Shown here: positions 57,056 to 64,000 of the stretch, piece by piece | How the letters are laid out: each line of letters begins with the position of its first letter | How positions within the stretch are numbered: position 1 is the first letter of the stretch | Assembly: GCF_024497955.1 (NCBI RefSeq) | Contig: NZ_JANHKP010000022.1 | Coordinates: forward strand, 1 to 64,000 | DNA from: Streptomyces sp. C10-9-1 | GTDB lineage: Bacteria; Actinomycetota; Actinomycetes; Streptomycetales; Streptomycetaceae | Direction of reading: 5' to 3' | Length of the DNA stretch: 64,000 nt | Made by a program: the position numbers and the translations under genes | The notes under the pieces: generated by a model | Databases searched by the model: none | Told to the model about the DNA's origin: nothing | What the model saw: only the letters and a program-made list of their open reading frames with translations

Positions 57056-57424
57056 GTGGCCGGGGGTGAGCCCGCACCGACCCGCCCACGCCGGGTCGCC
57101 CCCGCCGAGCGGGGGTCGACCACCGTGGCGGACCGGGTCGTCGCCAAGATCGCCACCCGGGCGGCCCGGGAGGCCCTGCCCGTCCCCGAGGGCGGCGCGG
57201 CCCCGCACGCCATGGTGGTGGTGCACCACGGCGCGGCCCGCATCAGGATCAGCCTGGAACTCGACTACCCCTGCGACATCGGGGGCCGGTGCGCCCGCGT
57301 GCGGCGGCACGTCGCACGCCGGGTACGGGAACTCGCGGACATGGAGGTGCCGGAAGTGGCCGTCCAGGTCGAGCGGCTGCACTCCGCTCCGCAGCACGCC
57401 ACCGCGGAGGGGAGGCTCCGGTGA
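57056..57424 (+). CDS. Asp23/Gls24 family protein 2 (diverged)
   Basis: 122-residue second Asp23-type protein. TTVADRVVAKIATRAARE and ISLELDYPCDIGGRCARVRRHVARRVRELADMEVPEVAVQVERL follow the pattern of the first copy, with a Cys-containing insertion. GTG start 6 nt after the small membrane gene; its stop overlaps the next start (GTGA). Confidence 0.86.
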   Translation: MAGGEPAPTRPRRVAPAERGSTTVADRVVAKIATRAAREALPVPEGGAAPHAMVVVHHGAARIRISLELDYPCDIGGRCARVRRHVARRVRELADMEVPEVAVQVERLHSAPQHATAEGRLR

Positions 57425-58071
57425 GCGCCGACGCGCCCGGGGGAACCCCCGCCGAGGAGGCGGCCCCGGCCGCGGCCCGGCCGCCCGCCGCCCGCGGCCG
57501 CGCTCCCGCGGAGCCCTCAGGGCCCCGGGCCGGGCGCTTCTGGTCCGCCCGCAGGGTGCCCGCCGCCGTACTCGCGCTGGTCCTCCTCGGCGCCACCGGC
57601 CTGCTGCTGTACGACGTCGCCGCCGTCCGCGCCGACCGCCCGGCGATGCACTGGCGGCGCGCACTCGCCGACCACCTGGACCGCTGGCGCCTGGACGAGG
57701 TGGCCGTCCTCGCCGTCGCGGCCGCCGTGGTGCTCCTCGGGCTCTGGCTCCTCGTCCTCGCCGCCACACCCGGCCTGCGCGCCGTCCTGCCCATGCGGCG
57801 CGACCGTCCCGGGGTGTGTGCCGGACTCGACCGCGAAGCGGCCGCGCTGGTGCTGCGCGACCGTGCCGTGGAGGTCTCCGGGGTGCAGTCGGCGAAGGTG
57901 CGGGTCGGCCGGGGCAGGGCCACCGTCCGCGCCCGCTCCCACTTCCGCGAACTCGACGAGGTGCGCGCCGACCTCGACACCGCGCTCGCCATCGGCCTGC
58001 GGGAGCTCGGCCTCGCCCGCCCCTGCGTCCTCACCGTCCACGTCACCCGCCCCACGGGGAGGAAGGCATGA
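57421..58071 (+). CDS. DUF6286-like membrane protein of the Asp23 module
   Basis: 216 residues: an Ala/Pro-rich N-terminus (about 1-40), two transmembrane helices (VPAAVLALVLLGATGLLLYDV and VAVLAVAAAVVLLGLWLLVLA), and a cytoplasmic domain from about 125 with VSGVQSAKVRVGRGRATVRARS resembling an AmaP-type domain. The DUF6286 label is by recollection. ATGA overlap with the next gene. Confidence 0.82.
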   Translation: MSADAPGGTPAEEAAPAAARPPAARGRAPAEPSGPRAGRFWSARRVPAAVLALVLLGATGLLLYDVAAVRADRPAMHWRRALADHLDRWRLDEVAVLAVAAAVVLLGLWLLVLAATPGLRAVLPMRRDRPGVCAGLDREAAALVLRDRAVEVSGVQSAKVRVGRGRATVRARSHFRELDEVRADLDTALAIGLRELGLARPCVLTVHVTRPTGRKA

Positions 58072-58658
58072 GACGCATGCTCCCGGTGGCCAACCGCGTG
58101 CTGCTGGCCCTGGCGGGCCTCGCGCTGGTCGCGGCCGGCGGCGCCGTCCTCGCCGCCGGAGCCGGACTCGACGTCCCCTCCTGGTGGCCCTGGTCCGGTC
58201 CCTCCGACGTCCTGCTCAGCGACGCGGACCGGGCGCGGTGGCGGTCGGAGGGCTGGTGGTGGCCCGTCGTCATCGGCGTCCTGGCGCTCGCCTTGCTGCT
58301 CGCCCTGTGGTGGCTGCTCGCGCAGCTGCGGCGCGCACGGCTCGCCGAGATCCTGGTGGACAGCGGCGACGGAGAAGGGGCCGTGCTGCGCGGCCGGGCC
58401 CTCGAAGAGGTGATGCGGAGCGAGGCCGAGTCGATGGCGGGCGTCTCCCGGGCCGCGGTAGCGCTCACCGGGCGCCGCCGCACCGCGCCGGGTGCACGCG
58501 TGCTGCTGCACCTCGAAGCGCACGCCTCACCCGAGGAGGTCCTCTCCGGTCTGGCCGACGGCGCCCTCGGCAACGCCCGCACCTCGACCGGCCTCGCCGC
58601 GCTGCCGGCCGAGGCGAGGCTGCGGGCCTCCAGGCACCGGGCCCAGCGGGTCAGCTGA
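58068..58658 (+). CDS. amaP: Alkaline shock response membrane anchor protein AmaP
   Basis: 196-residue protein with two TM helices (LLALAGLALVAAGGAVLAAG near residue 11-30 and VVIGVLALALLLALWWLLAQL near 67-87) and a cytoplasmic domain RARLAEILVDSGDGEGAVLRGRALEEVM, ending SRHRAQRVS. It is expected to tether the Asp23 proteins to the membrane. Last gene of the module, coupled to the previous gene by ATGA. Confidence 0.88.
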   Translation: MRRMLPVANRVLLALAGLALVAAGGAVLAAGAGLDVPSWWPWSGPSDVLLSDADRARWRSEGWWWPVVIGVLALALLLALWWLLAQLRRARLAEILVDSGDGEGAVLRGRALEEVMRSEAESMAGVSRAAVALTGRRRTAPGARVLLHLEAHASPEEVLSGLADGALGNARTSTGLAALPAEARLRASRHRAQRVS

Positions 58659-58681
58659 GCCGAGGTCGCGCCGCGGGACCG

Positions 58682-59437
58682 TCAGAAGCCGCGCCGTGCG
58701 CCGCCGTCCACCGGCAGCATGACCCCGGTCAGATACGAGGCCGCCGGGGACAGCAGGAACGCCGCCACGGCCCCGAACTCCCCGGGCGTGCCGTAGCGCC
58801 GCAGCGGGATGGCGGCCTCACCGGCCGCCCGGGCGGCCTCGGCGTCGCCGGAGAGCGCGTCCAGCTCCCGGACGCGGTCGGTGTCGATACGGGAGGGCAG
58901 CAGCCCCACCACGCGGATGCCGCGCGGCCCCAGCTCGTCGGCGAGGGACTTCGCGAAACCGGCGAGCCCCGGCCGCAGGCCGTTGGAGACCGTCAGACCC
59001 GCGATCGGCTCGTGGACGGAGGCGGACAGCACGAAGCCGATCACCCCGCCCTCGGAGAGTTCGGCCGCGGCCGTGCGGGCGAGCCGCACCGCCCCCAGGA
59101 ACACCGACTCGAAGGCCGAGCGCCACTGCTCGTCCGTGTTGTCCGCCACGAAGCCCGGCGCCGGGCCGCCCACGCTGATCAGCACCCCGTCGAACCGCCC
59201 GAAGTGCTCCCTGGCCGCGGCCACGGCGCGCTCCGCAGCGGCGGGCTCGGCGTTGTCCGAGGCCAGGCCCACCGCACCCGGGCCGAGGGCGGCGGCCGCG
59301 TCGGCGACCGCCGCCGCGTCGCGGCCGGTGACCACCACCCGCGCCCCCTCGGCGACCAGAGCCGCGGCGGAGGCGCGGCCCAGGCCCCGGGAGGCACCGG
59401 TGACGACGAAGACGCGGTCCTTCAGTCCAAGATCCAT
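58682..59437 (-). CDS. Short-chain dehydrogenase/reductase
   Basis: 251-residue Rossmann-fold SDR. The nucleotide motif is TGASRGLGRAS (about 13-23); SVGGPAPG corresponds to the NNAG position with a changed sequence. The catalytic serine is in LSASVH, but the usual YxxxK reads SNGLRPGLAGFAKSLA, so the active-site tyrosine appears replaced. The end has YLTGVMLPVDGGARRGF. Overall SDR of unknown substrate. ATG at 59437. Confidence 0.9.
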   Translation of the reverse strand: MDLGLKDRVFVVTGASRGLGRASAAALVAEGARVVVTGRDAAAVADAAAALGPGAVGLASDNAEPAAAERAVAAAREHFGRFDGVLISVGGPAPGFVADNTDEQWRSAFESVFLGAVRLARTAAAELSEGGVIGFVLSASVHEPIAGLTVSNGLRPGLAGFAKSLADELGPRGIRVVGLLPSRIDTDRVRELDALSGDAEAARAAGEAAIPLRRYGTPGEFGAVAAFLLSPAASYLTGVMLPVDGGARRGF

Positions 59438-59442
59438 GCGCC

Positions 59443-61227
59443 CTATCCTGCCTCGTCGTGCCGGGCGAGTGCGAGGGCCGTGTTGACCAGGCCGATGTGA
59501 CTGAACGCCTGCGGGTAGTTGCCCAGCAGGCGCTCGGCCACCGGGTCGTACTCCTCGGACAGCAGACCCACGTCGTTGCGCAGCGCCAGCAGCTGCTCGA
59601 ACAGCTCGCGGGCCTCCTCGTGGCGGCCCGCCATGCACAGGGCGTCGGTCAGCCAGAAGGAGCAGGCGAGGAACGTGCCCTCGCTGCCGGGCAGCCCGTC
59701 CACCCCGGCACCCACCGTGCTGTAGCGCCGCACCAGGGGCCCGTCGGCCAGCTCCCGCCGGACCGCCTCGATGGTGCCCAGCACCCGCGGGTCGTCACCC
59801 GGGAGGAAGCCGACGTGCGGGATCAGCAGCGTGGCCGCGTCCAGCTCCTCGGAGCCGTAGGACTGGGTGAAGGTGTTGCGCACCGGGTCGTAGCCCTTCT
59901 CGCACACCTCCCGGTGCACCTCGTCGCGCATGGCGCGCCAGCGGGCCACCTCCCCGGGCAGCGAGCGGTCCGTCTCCAGGGTGCGCACCGCCCGGTCGGC
60001 GGCCGCCCAGGCCATCACCTTGGAGTGGACGAAGTGGCGGCGCGGGCCGCGGACCTCCCACAGCCCCTCGTCGGGCTGGCGCCAGGTGGACTCCAGGAAG
60101 CCCAGCAGGCTCAGCTGGATGTTCCACGCGTGCCGCTCGGCGGGGAGGCCGGCCTGGCGGCACACGAACAGGGAGTCGATCACCTCGCCGTAGACGTCCA
60201 GCTGGAGCTGGGTCGCGGCCTCGTTGCCGACCCGGACCGGCACCGCCCCGCCGTAGCCGCCCAGCCACTCCACCTCGAACTCGGGAAGCCGGCGCTCGCC
60301 CGCGATGCCGTACATGATCTGCAGGTCGGCGGGGTCGCCGGCCACCGCGCGCAGCAGCCAGTCCCGCCAGGCGGCGGCCTCCTCGTGGTAGCCCGCCGCC
60401 ACCAGCGACCCCAGGGTCAGTGCGGAGTCCCGCAGCCAGCAGAAGCGGTAGTCCCAGTTGCGCACCCCGCCGAGCTCCTCCGGGAGCGAGGTGGTCGGGG
60501 CCGCCACGATGCCGCCCGTCGGGGCGTAGGTGAGTGCCTTCAGGGTGATCAGGGAGCGCACCACCGCCTCGCGGTAGGGGCCGCGGTAGCCGCACACCGA
60601 GGCCCATGCGGTCCAGTCCTCCAGCGTGTGGCGCAGCGACTCGTGGGGGTCGATGAGCGGGGGCCGGGACTTGTGCGAGGGGTGCCAGGTGAGGACGAAG
60701 GCGACCGACTCGCCCGCCGCCACCGTGAACGAGGAGCAGGTGCTGAACTGCTGGCCCCACGTCTTGACCTGGGGTTCGCTGCGCAGCCACACCGCGTCGG
60801 GGCCTGCCACCGCCACCCGGTGCCCGTCCGTCCGGCGCATCCACGGCACCACGGAGCCGTAGTCGAAGCGCAGCCGCAGTGTCGCGGCCATCTCGACGCT
60901 GCCGGTGACGCCCTCCACGATCCGCACCAGGTCGGGGGCCTCGTCGCGCTGGGGCATGAAGTCGAGGACCCGCACCGTGCCCGTGCGGGTCTCCCACACC
61001 GACTCCAGGACGAGCGAGTCCCCGACGTAGCCGCGCCGGGTGCACCGCCCGGCGCCCCGGGGCGCGATCCTCCAGTGGCCGTTCTCCTCGTTGCCCACGA
61101 GTGCGGCGAAGCAGGCCGCGGAGTCGAACCGCGGCAGGCACAGCCAGTCGACGGAGCCGGTCGCGGAGACCAGCGCGGCCGTCTGGAGGTCGCCGATGAG
61201 GGCGTAGTCCTCGATGCGTAGGGTCAC
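59443..61227 (-). CDS. Glycoside hydrolase family 15 protein (trehalase/glucoamylase-like)
   Basis: 594-residue GH15 enzyme. The N-terminal beta-sandwich starts MTLRIEDYALIGDLQTAALVSATGSVDWLCLPRFDS; the (alpha/alpha)6 barrel begins near 245 with LPEELGGVRNWDYRFCWLRDS and ends in FLACSFWLTDAL and EEYDP, which carry the catalytic acid regions. Actinobacterial members of this form include trehalases. No signal peptide, so acts inside the cell. Starts 30 nt after SURF1 ends. Confidence 0.93.
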   Translation of the reverse strand: MTLRIEDYALIGDLQTAALVSATGSVDWLCLPRFDSAACFAALVGNEENGHWRIAPRGAGRCTRRGYVGDSLVLESVWETRTGTVRVLDFMPQRDEAPDLVRIVEGVTGSVEMAATLRLRFDYGSVVPWMRRTDGHRVAVAGPDAVWLRSEPQVKTWGQQFSTCSSFTVAAGESVAFVLTWHPSHKSRPPLIDPHESLRHTLEDWTAWASVCGYRGPYREAVVRSLITLKALTYAPTGGIVAAPTTSLPEELGGVRNWDYRFCWLRDSALTLGSLVAAGYHEEAAAWRDWLLRAVAGDPADLQIMYGIAGERRLPEFEVEWLGGYGGAVPVRVGNEAATQLQLDVYGEVIDSLFVCRQAGLPAERHAWNIQLSLLGFLESTWRQPDEGLWEVRGPRRHFVHSKVMAWAAADRAVRTLETDRSLPGEVARWRAMRDEVHREVCEKGYDPVRNTFTQSYGSEELDAATLLIPHVGFLPGDDPRVLGTIEAVRRELADGPLVRRYSTVGAGVDGLPGSEGTFLACSFWLTDALCMAGRHEEARELFEQLLALRNDVGLLSEEYDPVAERLLGNYPQAFSHIGLVNTALALARHDEAG

Positions 61228-61257
61228 GCTCTGGCGTGTTCCCGGCGGAGTCGGCCG

Positions 61258-62046
61258 TCAACCAGCGGCGGGGGCGGGCTCCGGGGTGCCGGGCTTCCGC
61301 GCCGCGGCCCGGTCCCGCAGCTCACGGCGGACGAGGACCACCCAGCCGACGGGCACCCCGGCGGCGAACAGCCACCACTGGACGGCGTAGGCCATGTGGG
61401 CGCCGATCGAGTCGTGGTCCGGCGCGGGGATCTGCTCGGGCCCCTCGGGGCCGGACTGCGGGTCCGTCAGCTCCAGATAGCCGCCGAGGACCTCGCGGTC
61501 CAGCCGCTCGGCCTGCTGCGCACTGCTGATGAGCATCACCTGGCGCGGGGGGAGCCCGGCCAGGTCCTTGATCCCGCTGGTGCCGGTCGTCTCGTCGGCC
61601 TTCAGCCGCCCCGTGACCGTGACGGTGCCCCGCGGCGGGGGCGGCACCTCGGGGAACGCCGTCTGGTCGGCCCCGAAGGGGACCCAGCCGCGGTTGACGA
61701 GCACGGCACGGCCGTCCGCCAGCACCAGGGGGGTCAGCACATGGAACCCGACCCTGTCCTCGGTGTTGGTGCGCCGCCGCACCACGACCTCGCCCTCGGT
61801 GTCGAAGGTGCCCGTGGCCCGCGCGGCGCGCCAGTAGTCGGCCCGCGGGACGGTGTGGCCCGGCGAGGTGAGCTCCTCGACGGGGACCGGTGCCGCGGCC
61901 AGGCTGTCGGCGATCAGTCCGTTCTGCGCGACCCGGCGCTCATGGCGGTGGAACTGCCAGAAGCCCAGCTCGACCATCGAGGGGACGAGGACGAGGGCGA
62001 TCAGGGTGAGGATCACCCACTGCCGGGTCAACAGGAAGCGGTACAC
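61258..62046 (-). CDS. SURF1 family cytochrome oxidase assembly protein
   Basis: 262-residue SURF1 protein. A first TM (WVILTLIALVLVPSMVELGFWQ, about 9-30) is followed by an extracytoplasmic domain with GTFDTEGEVVVRRRT, VNRGWVPFG and HMAYAVQWWLFA, the last starting the second TM; the tail is basic. It assists heme A-containing oxidase assembly, matching ctaA and ctaB in the same window. Start ATG preceded by a GC hairpin. Confidence 0.95.
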   Translation of the reverse strand: MYRFLLTRQWVILTLIALVLVPSMVELGFWQFHRHERRVAQNGLIADSLAAAPVPVEELTSPGHTVPRADYWRAARATGTFDTEGEVVVRRRTNTEDRVGFHVLTPLVLADGRAVLVNRGWVPFGADQTAFPEVPPPPRGTVTVTGRLKADETTGTSGIKDLAGLPPRQVMLISSAQQAERLDREVLGGYLELTDPQSGPEGPEQIPAPDHDSIGAHMAYAVQWWLFAAGVPVGWVVLVRRELRDRAAARKPGTPEPAPAAG

Positions 62047-62070
62047 GGCTCGACGGTACCCGGCGCGCCG

Positions 62071-62105
62071 CGGCCCCCGGACGAGGGGGTCTCGTCCGGG
62101 GGCCG
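62071..62105 (-). terminator. Hairpin between the zinc-ribbon gene and SURF1
   Basis: Perfect 15-bp stem (62071-62085 with 62091-62105) and a 5-nt loop, 45 nt after the zinc-ribbon gene stop and 25 nt before the SURF1 start. Probably terminates the upstream gene. Confidence 0.7.
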
Positions 62106-62149
62106 TGAGCGCCGGGGGAGCCTCGCCCCCGGGGGCGGGCTCCCGTGTC

Positions 62150-62383
62150 TCACACCCGGTCGACGATGCCGGCCCTCCCCTCCGCCCTGGCGCAGTGGGC
62201 GCCGCAGTACCAGTGGCCCTCGGCCTCCACGCCCTGGCCGATGATCTGGACCCGGCAGTGCTCGCAGATGGGTGCCATGCGGTGGATGGCGCAGGAGAAG
62301 CAGTCGAAGACGTGCACCGCGCCCTGCGCGTGCACCTCGAAGGACATGCCGTAGTCGTTTCCGCAAACCTCGCAACGTGCCAT
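62150..62383 (-). CDS. Small cysteine-rich (zinc-ribbon) protein of unknown function
   Basis: 77 residues. Four CXXC-type pairs: CEVCG (residues 4-8), FDCFSCAIH, ICEHCRVQ, and HWYCGAHC. A histidine in IHRM may also bind zinc. Such compact proteins bind two zinc ions. Probably a real gene: strong third-position GC and a conserved Streptomyces look, but its role is unknown. ATG start; upstream lies the exonuclease gene on the same strand. Confidence 0.85.
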   Translation of the reverse strand: MARCEVCGNDYGMSFEVHAQGAVHVFDCFSCAIHRMAPICEHCRVQIIGQGVEAEGHWYCGAHCARAEGRAGIVDRV

Positions 62384-62447
62384 GCGCCTCAGGGTGAAAC
62401 GCCCGGGCCGCCCCGGGCGAGCGGCCCGGGGGCGAGTCGCCGCGCAT

Positions 62448-63467
62448 TCACTCCGATGCGGGTGCCTGCGGCGGGGGAGCGGCCGGGGCGCGGCGCCCGC
62501 CCGGCGCGGGGGCCACGTCCCGCAGCGCCTGCGTGAAGGCCGCCTCGTCGAGGACGGGGGTGCCGAAGGCCGCCGCCTTGACCGCCTTGGAGGTGGCGGC
62601 GCCCGGGTCGTTGGTGACCAGCAGGCTCGTCAGCCGCGACACGCTCGTCGCCACGTGCAGGCCGGCCTCCACCGCCCGGTCCTCCAGCAGCTCCCGCTCG
62701 GTCGAGGTGTCGCCGGAGAAGGCCACCCGCATGCCCTGCACCAGCGGCCCGCCGGCCGTGTAGCGGCCCGGGTTCGGGTACGGGCACGGCGGGCGCTTGC
62801 GGGACGGGCGCCAGCTGCGGTGCCCGTGGGACGCCTGGTACCCCACACGCGCCGGGGCGGCGGTGTCCGTCCACTCCGTCAGCGGGCGGCACTCCAGCAG
62901 CGGCAGCCGCACACCGCCCCGCGCGGCCGCGTGCAGGCTGGGACGGAAGGCCTCGGCGAGCACCCGCGCGTCGTCCAGCGCGTGGTGGGCGCGCTGCTGC
63001 ACCACCCCGAAGTGCGCGGCCAGCGACTCCAGCTTGAGGTTCGGCAGCGGCAGCCGGAGCTCCTTCGCCAGGGCGATGGTGCACAGCCGCTGGCGGGTCG
63101 GGGCCTCGCCGCGGGCGCGCGCGTACTCCCGGGCGATCATGTTCCAGTCGAAGGCGGCGTTGTGCGCGACGAGGACCCGGCCCGCCAGGCGCGAGGCGAA
63201 CTCCCCGGCGATCTCGCCGAACAGCGGCGCCCCCCGGAGCACCTCGCTCGTCAGCCCGTGGATCCACACCGGCCCCGGGTCCCGCTCCGGGTCGACCAGG
63301 GTGTACCAGTGGTCCTCGACCTCGCCCCGGGCGTCGAGCCGGTAGACGGCGGCCGAGACGATCCGGTCGTCCCGGGCGAGCCCCGTGGTCTCCACGTCGA
63401 CGACCGCGTACCCCTCGGGGTAGGCGGTCGGCCAGGTCGTCGCTGCGGTCGTTCGGTCGTCGAGCAT
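62448..63467 (-). CDS. DEDDh exonuclease with BRCT domain
   Basis: 339-residue 3'-5' exonuclease of the DnaQ/epsilon type. Catalytic residues are D24 and E26 in VVDVETTGL, D107 in HNAAFDW and H161/D166 in AHHALDDARV. A BRCT domain follows at about 243-320 (GMRVAFSGDTSTERE, LVTNDPGAATSKAVKAAAFGTPVLDEAAF), suggesting a DNA repair role. ATG at 63467 has TATTCT 8 nt upstream. Confidence 0.93.
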   Translation of the reverse strand: MLDDRTTAATTWPTAYPEGYAVVDVETTGLARDDRIVSAAVYRLDARGEVEDHWYTLVDPERDPGPVWIHGLTSEVLRGAPLFGEIAGEFASRLAGRVLVAHNAAFDWNMIAREYARARGEAPTRQRLCTIALAKELRLPLPNLKLESLAAHFGVVQQRAHHALDDARVLAEAFRPSLHAAARGGVRLPLLECRPLTEWTDTAAPARVGYQASHGHRSWRPSRKRPPCPYPNPGRYTAGGPLVQGMRVAFSGDTSTERELLEDRAVEAGLHVATSVSRLTSLLVTNDPGAATSKAVKAAAFGTPVLDEAAFTQALRDVAPAPGGRRAPAAPPPQAPASE

Positions 63468-63610
63468 GGTCACAGAGAATACGGGCCGCCGCCGACAGCA
63501 CTCGACCCCCCGGTGCGCCCCGCCCCGGTCCCCGCCGAGGCGGCGCAAGACCGCCGTGCCCCCAGCGGGTTGACGCACCCCGGGCCGGGCCGGGATGAGA
63601 CGCTGTCCCC

Positions 63611-64000
63611 GTGAGCGACGAGAGGCGGCCCGGTGACGCGGCCGGGGCGCAGGACGCGGGCGGTGCCCGCCGCCCCGCGGCCGCGCAGGCGGAGCACGAG
63701 GCGGGCCACGGCGGACTCGGCACCCGCCTCAACTGGCTCCGCGCGGCGGTGCTCGGCGCCAACGACGGCATCGTCTCCACGGCCGGCCTGGTCGTCGGCG
63801 TCGCGGGGGCGACCTCGGAGCGCTCCGCCCTGCTGACCGCGGGCCTGGCCGGGCTGATGGCCGGGTCGCTGTCCATGGCGGCGGGCGAGTACGTCTCGGT
63901 GTCCACCCAGCGCGACTCCGAGCTGGCCGCCCTCGCGCAGGAGCGGCGCGAGCTGGCGGAGCAGCCCGAGGCCGAACTGGAAGAACTCACGCAGATGCTG
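63611..64000 (+). CDS. VIT1/CCC1-family iron/manganese transporter (N-terminal part)
   Basis: First 130 codons, running off the right edge. After a polar N-terminus rich in Ala/Gly/Arg, LNWLRAAVLGANDGIVSTAGLVVGV and MAAGEYVSVSTQRDSE are VIT-family hallmarks, followed by the acidic cytoplasmic region LAQERRELAEQPEAELEEL. Likely exports or stores ferrous iron or manganese. GTG start at 63611, divergent from the exonuclease gene. Confidence 0.92.
   Translation, partial: MSDERRPGDAAGAQDAGGARRPAAAQAEHEAGHGGLGTRLNWLRAAVLGANDGIVSTAGLVVGVAGATSERSALLTAGLAGLMAGSLSMAAGEYVSVSTQRDSELAALAQERRELAEQPEAELEELTQML

Overview
The window is a 64-kb piece of a very GC-rich actinobacterial chromosome, almost certainly Streptomyces or a close relative. 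Evidence: nearly every codon ends in G or C, GTG starts are common, and many genes have a -10-like hexamer 6-8 nt before the start codon (leaderless style). Gene content is the Streptomyces core: suf operon led by sufR, ectABCD, the nucleoid protein Gbn, a SCO1860-type LAETGG surface protein and an actinobacterial Asp23 module. No prophage, CRISPR array, intact insertion sequence, tRNA or rRNA gene was seen.

Layout. 1-4.0 kb (-): end of a pentose-phosphate operon, tkt-tal-zwf. 4.3-7 kb: heme O and heme A synthesis (ctaB +, ctaA -) around a small unknown gene. 7-10 kb (-): a TPR-like unknown protein and a two-gene ABC exporter; then a DUF72 protein (+). 10.8-17.5 kb (+): the iron-sulfur assembly operon sufR-sufB-sufD-Rieske-sufC-sufS-sufU-DUF59, with a SufR-type operator on the start of sufR and an iron-box-like site upstream. 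17.8-20.3 kb: PucR-type regulator (-) and dapD (+). 20.8-31.3 kb: VOC protein, secreted nuclease, conserved unknown protein, TerD-family protein, FrnE-like DsbA protein, class V aminotransferase, and a divergent MarR/old-yellow-enzyme pair. 31.4-34.6 kb (-): ectoine and 5-hydroxyectoine synthesis (ectABCD). 35.2-37.6 kb: amidohydrolase and LAETGG-anchored surface protein.

37.7-46.8 kb: cobalamin synthesis. A riboswitch at about 46.9-47.0 kb precedes cobD-cobQ-chlID-cobO-cobB (-). A separate cobE-cobC pair (-) lies beyond a ZIP-type metal transporter (+). The large chelatase subunit cobN and the corrin-ring methyltransferases are absent from the window. 47.2-48.7 kb (-): a Pit phosphate transporter with a two-unit PHO box. 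48.9-55 kb: class II aldolase-like protein, alpha/beta hydrolase, a distant paralog of the unknown protein at 23.5 kb, a VOC protein (-), an ABC-F ATPase preceded by a seven-codon leader ORF, then gbn. 55.3-58.7 kb (+): enoyl-CoA hydratase and a five-gene envelope-stress module (two Asp23 proteins, a small membrane protein, a DUF6286-like protein and AmaP). 58.7-64 kb: SDR, GH15 hydrolase, SURF1, a small zinc-ribbon protein and a DEDDh-BRCT exonuclease (all -), and the start of a VIT-family transporter (+).

Convergent genes are separated by strong perfect hairpins (at 5.9, 17.6 and 31.3 kb). Visible control elements are the SufR operator, iron-box-like site, cobalamin riboswitch, PHO box, a MarR-type palindrome and the ABC-F leader ORF. 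All function calls come from reading motifs and recalled family knowledge; no database search was run.
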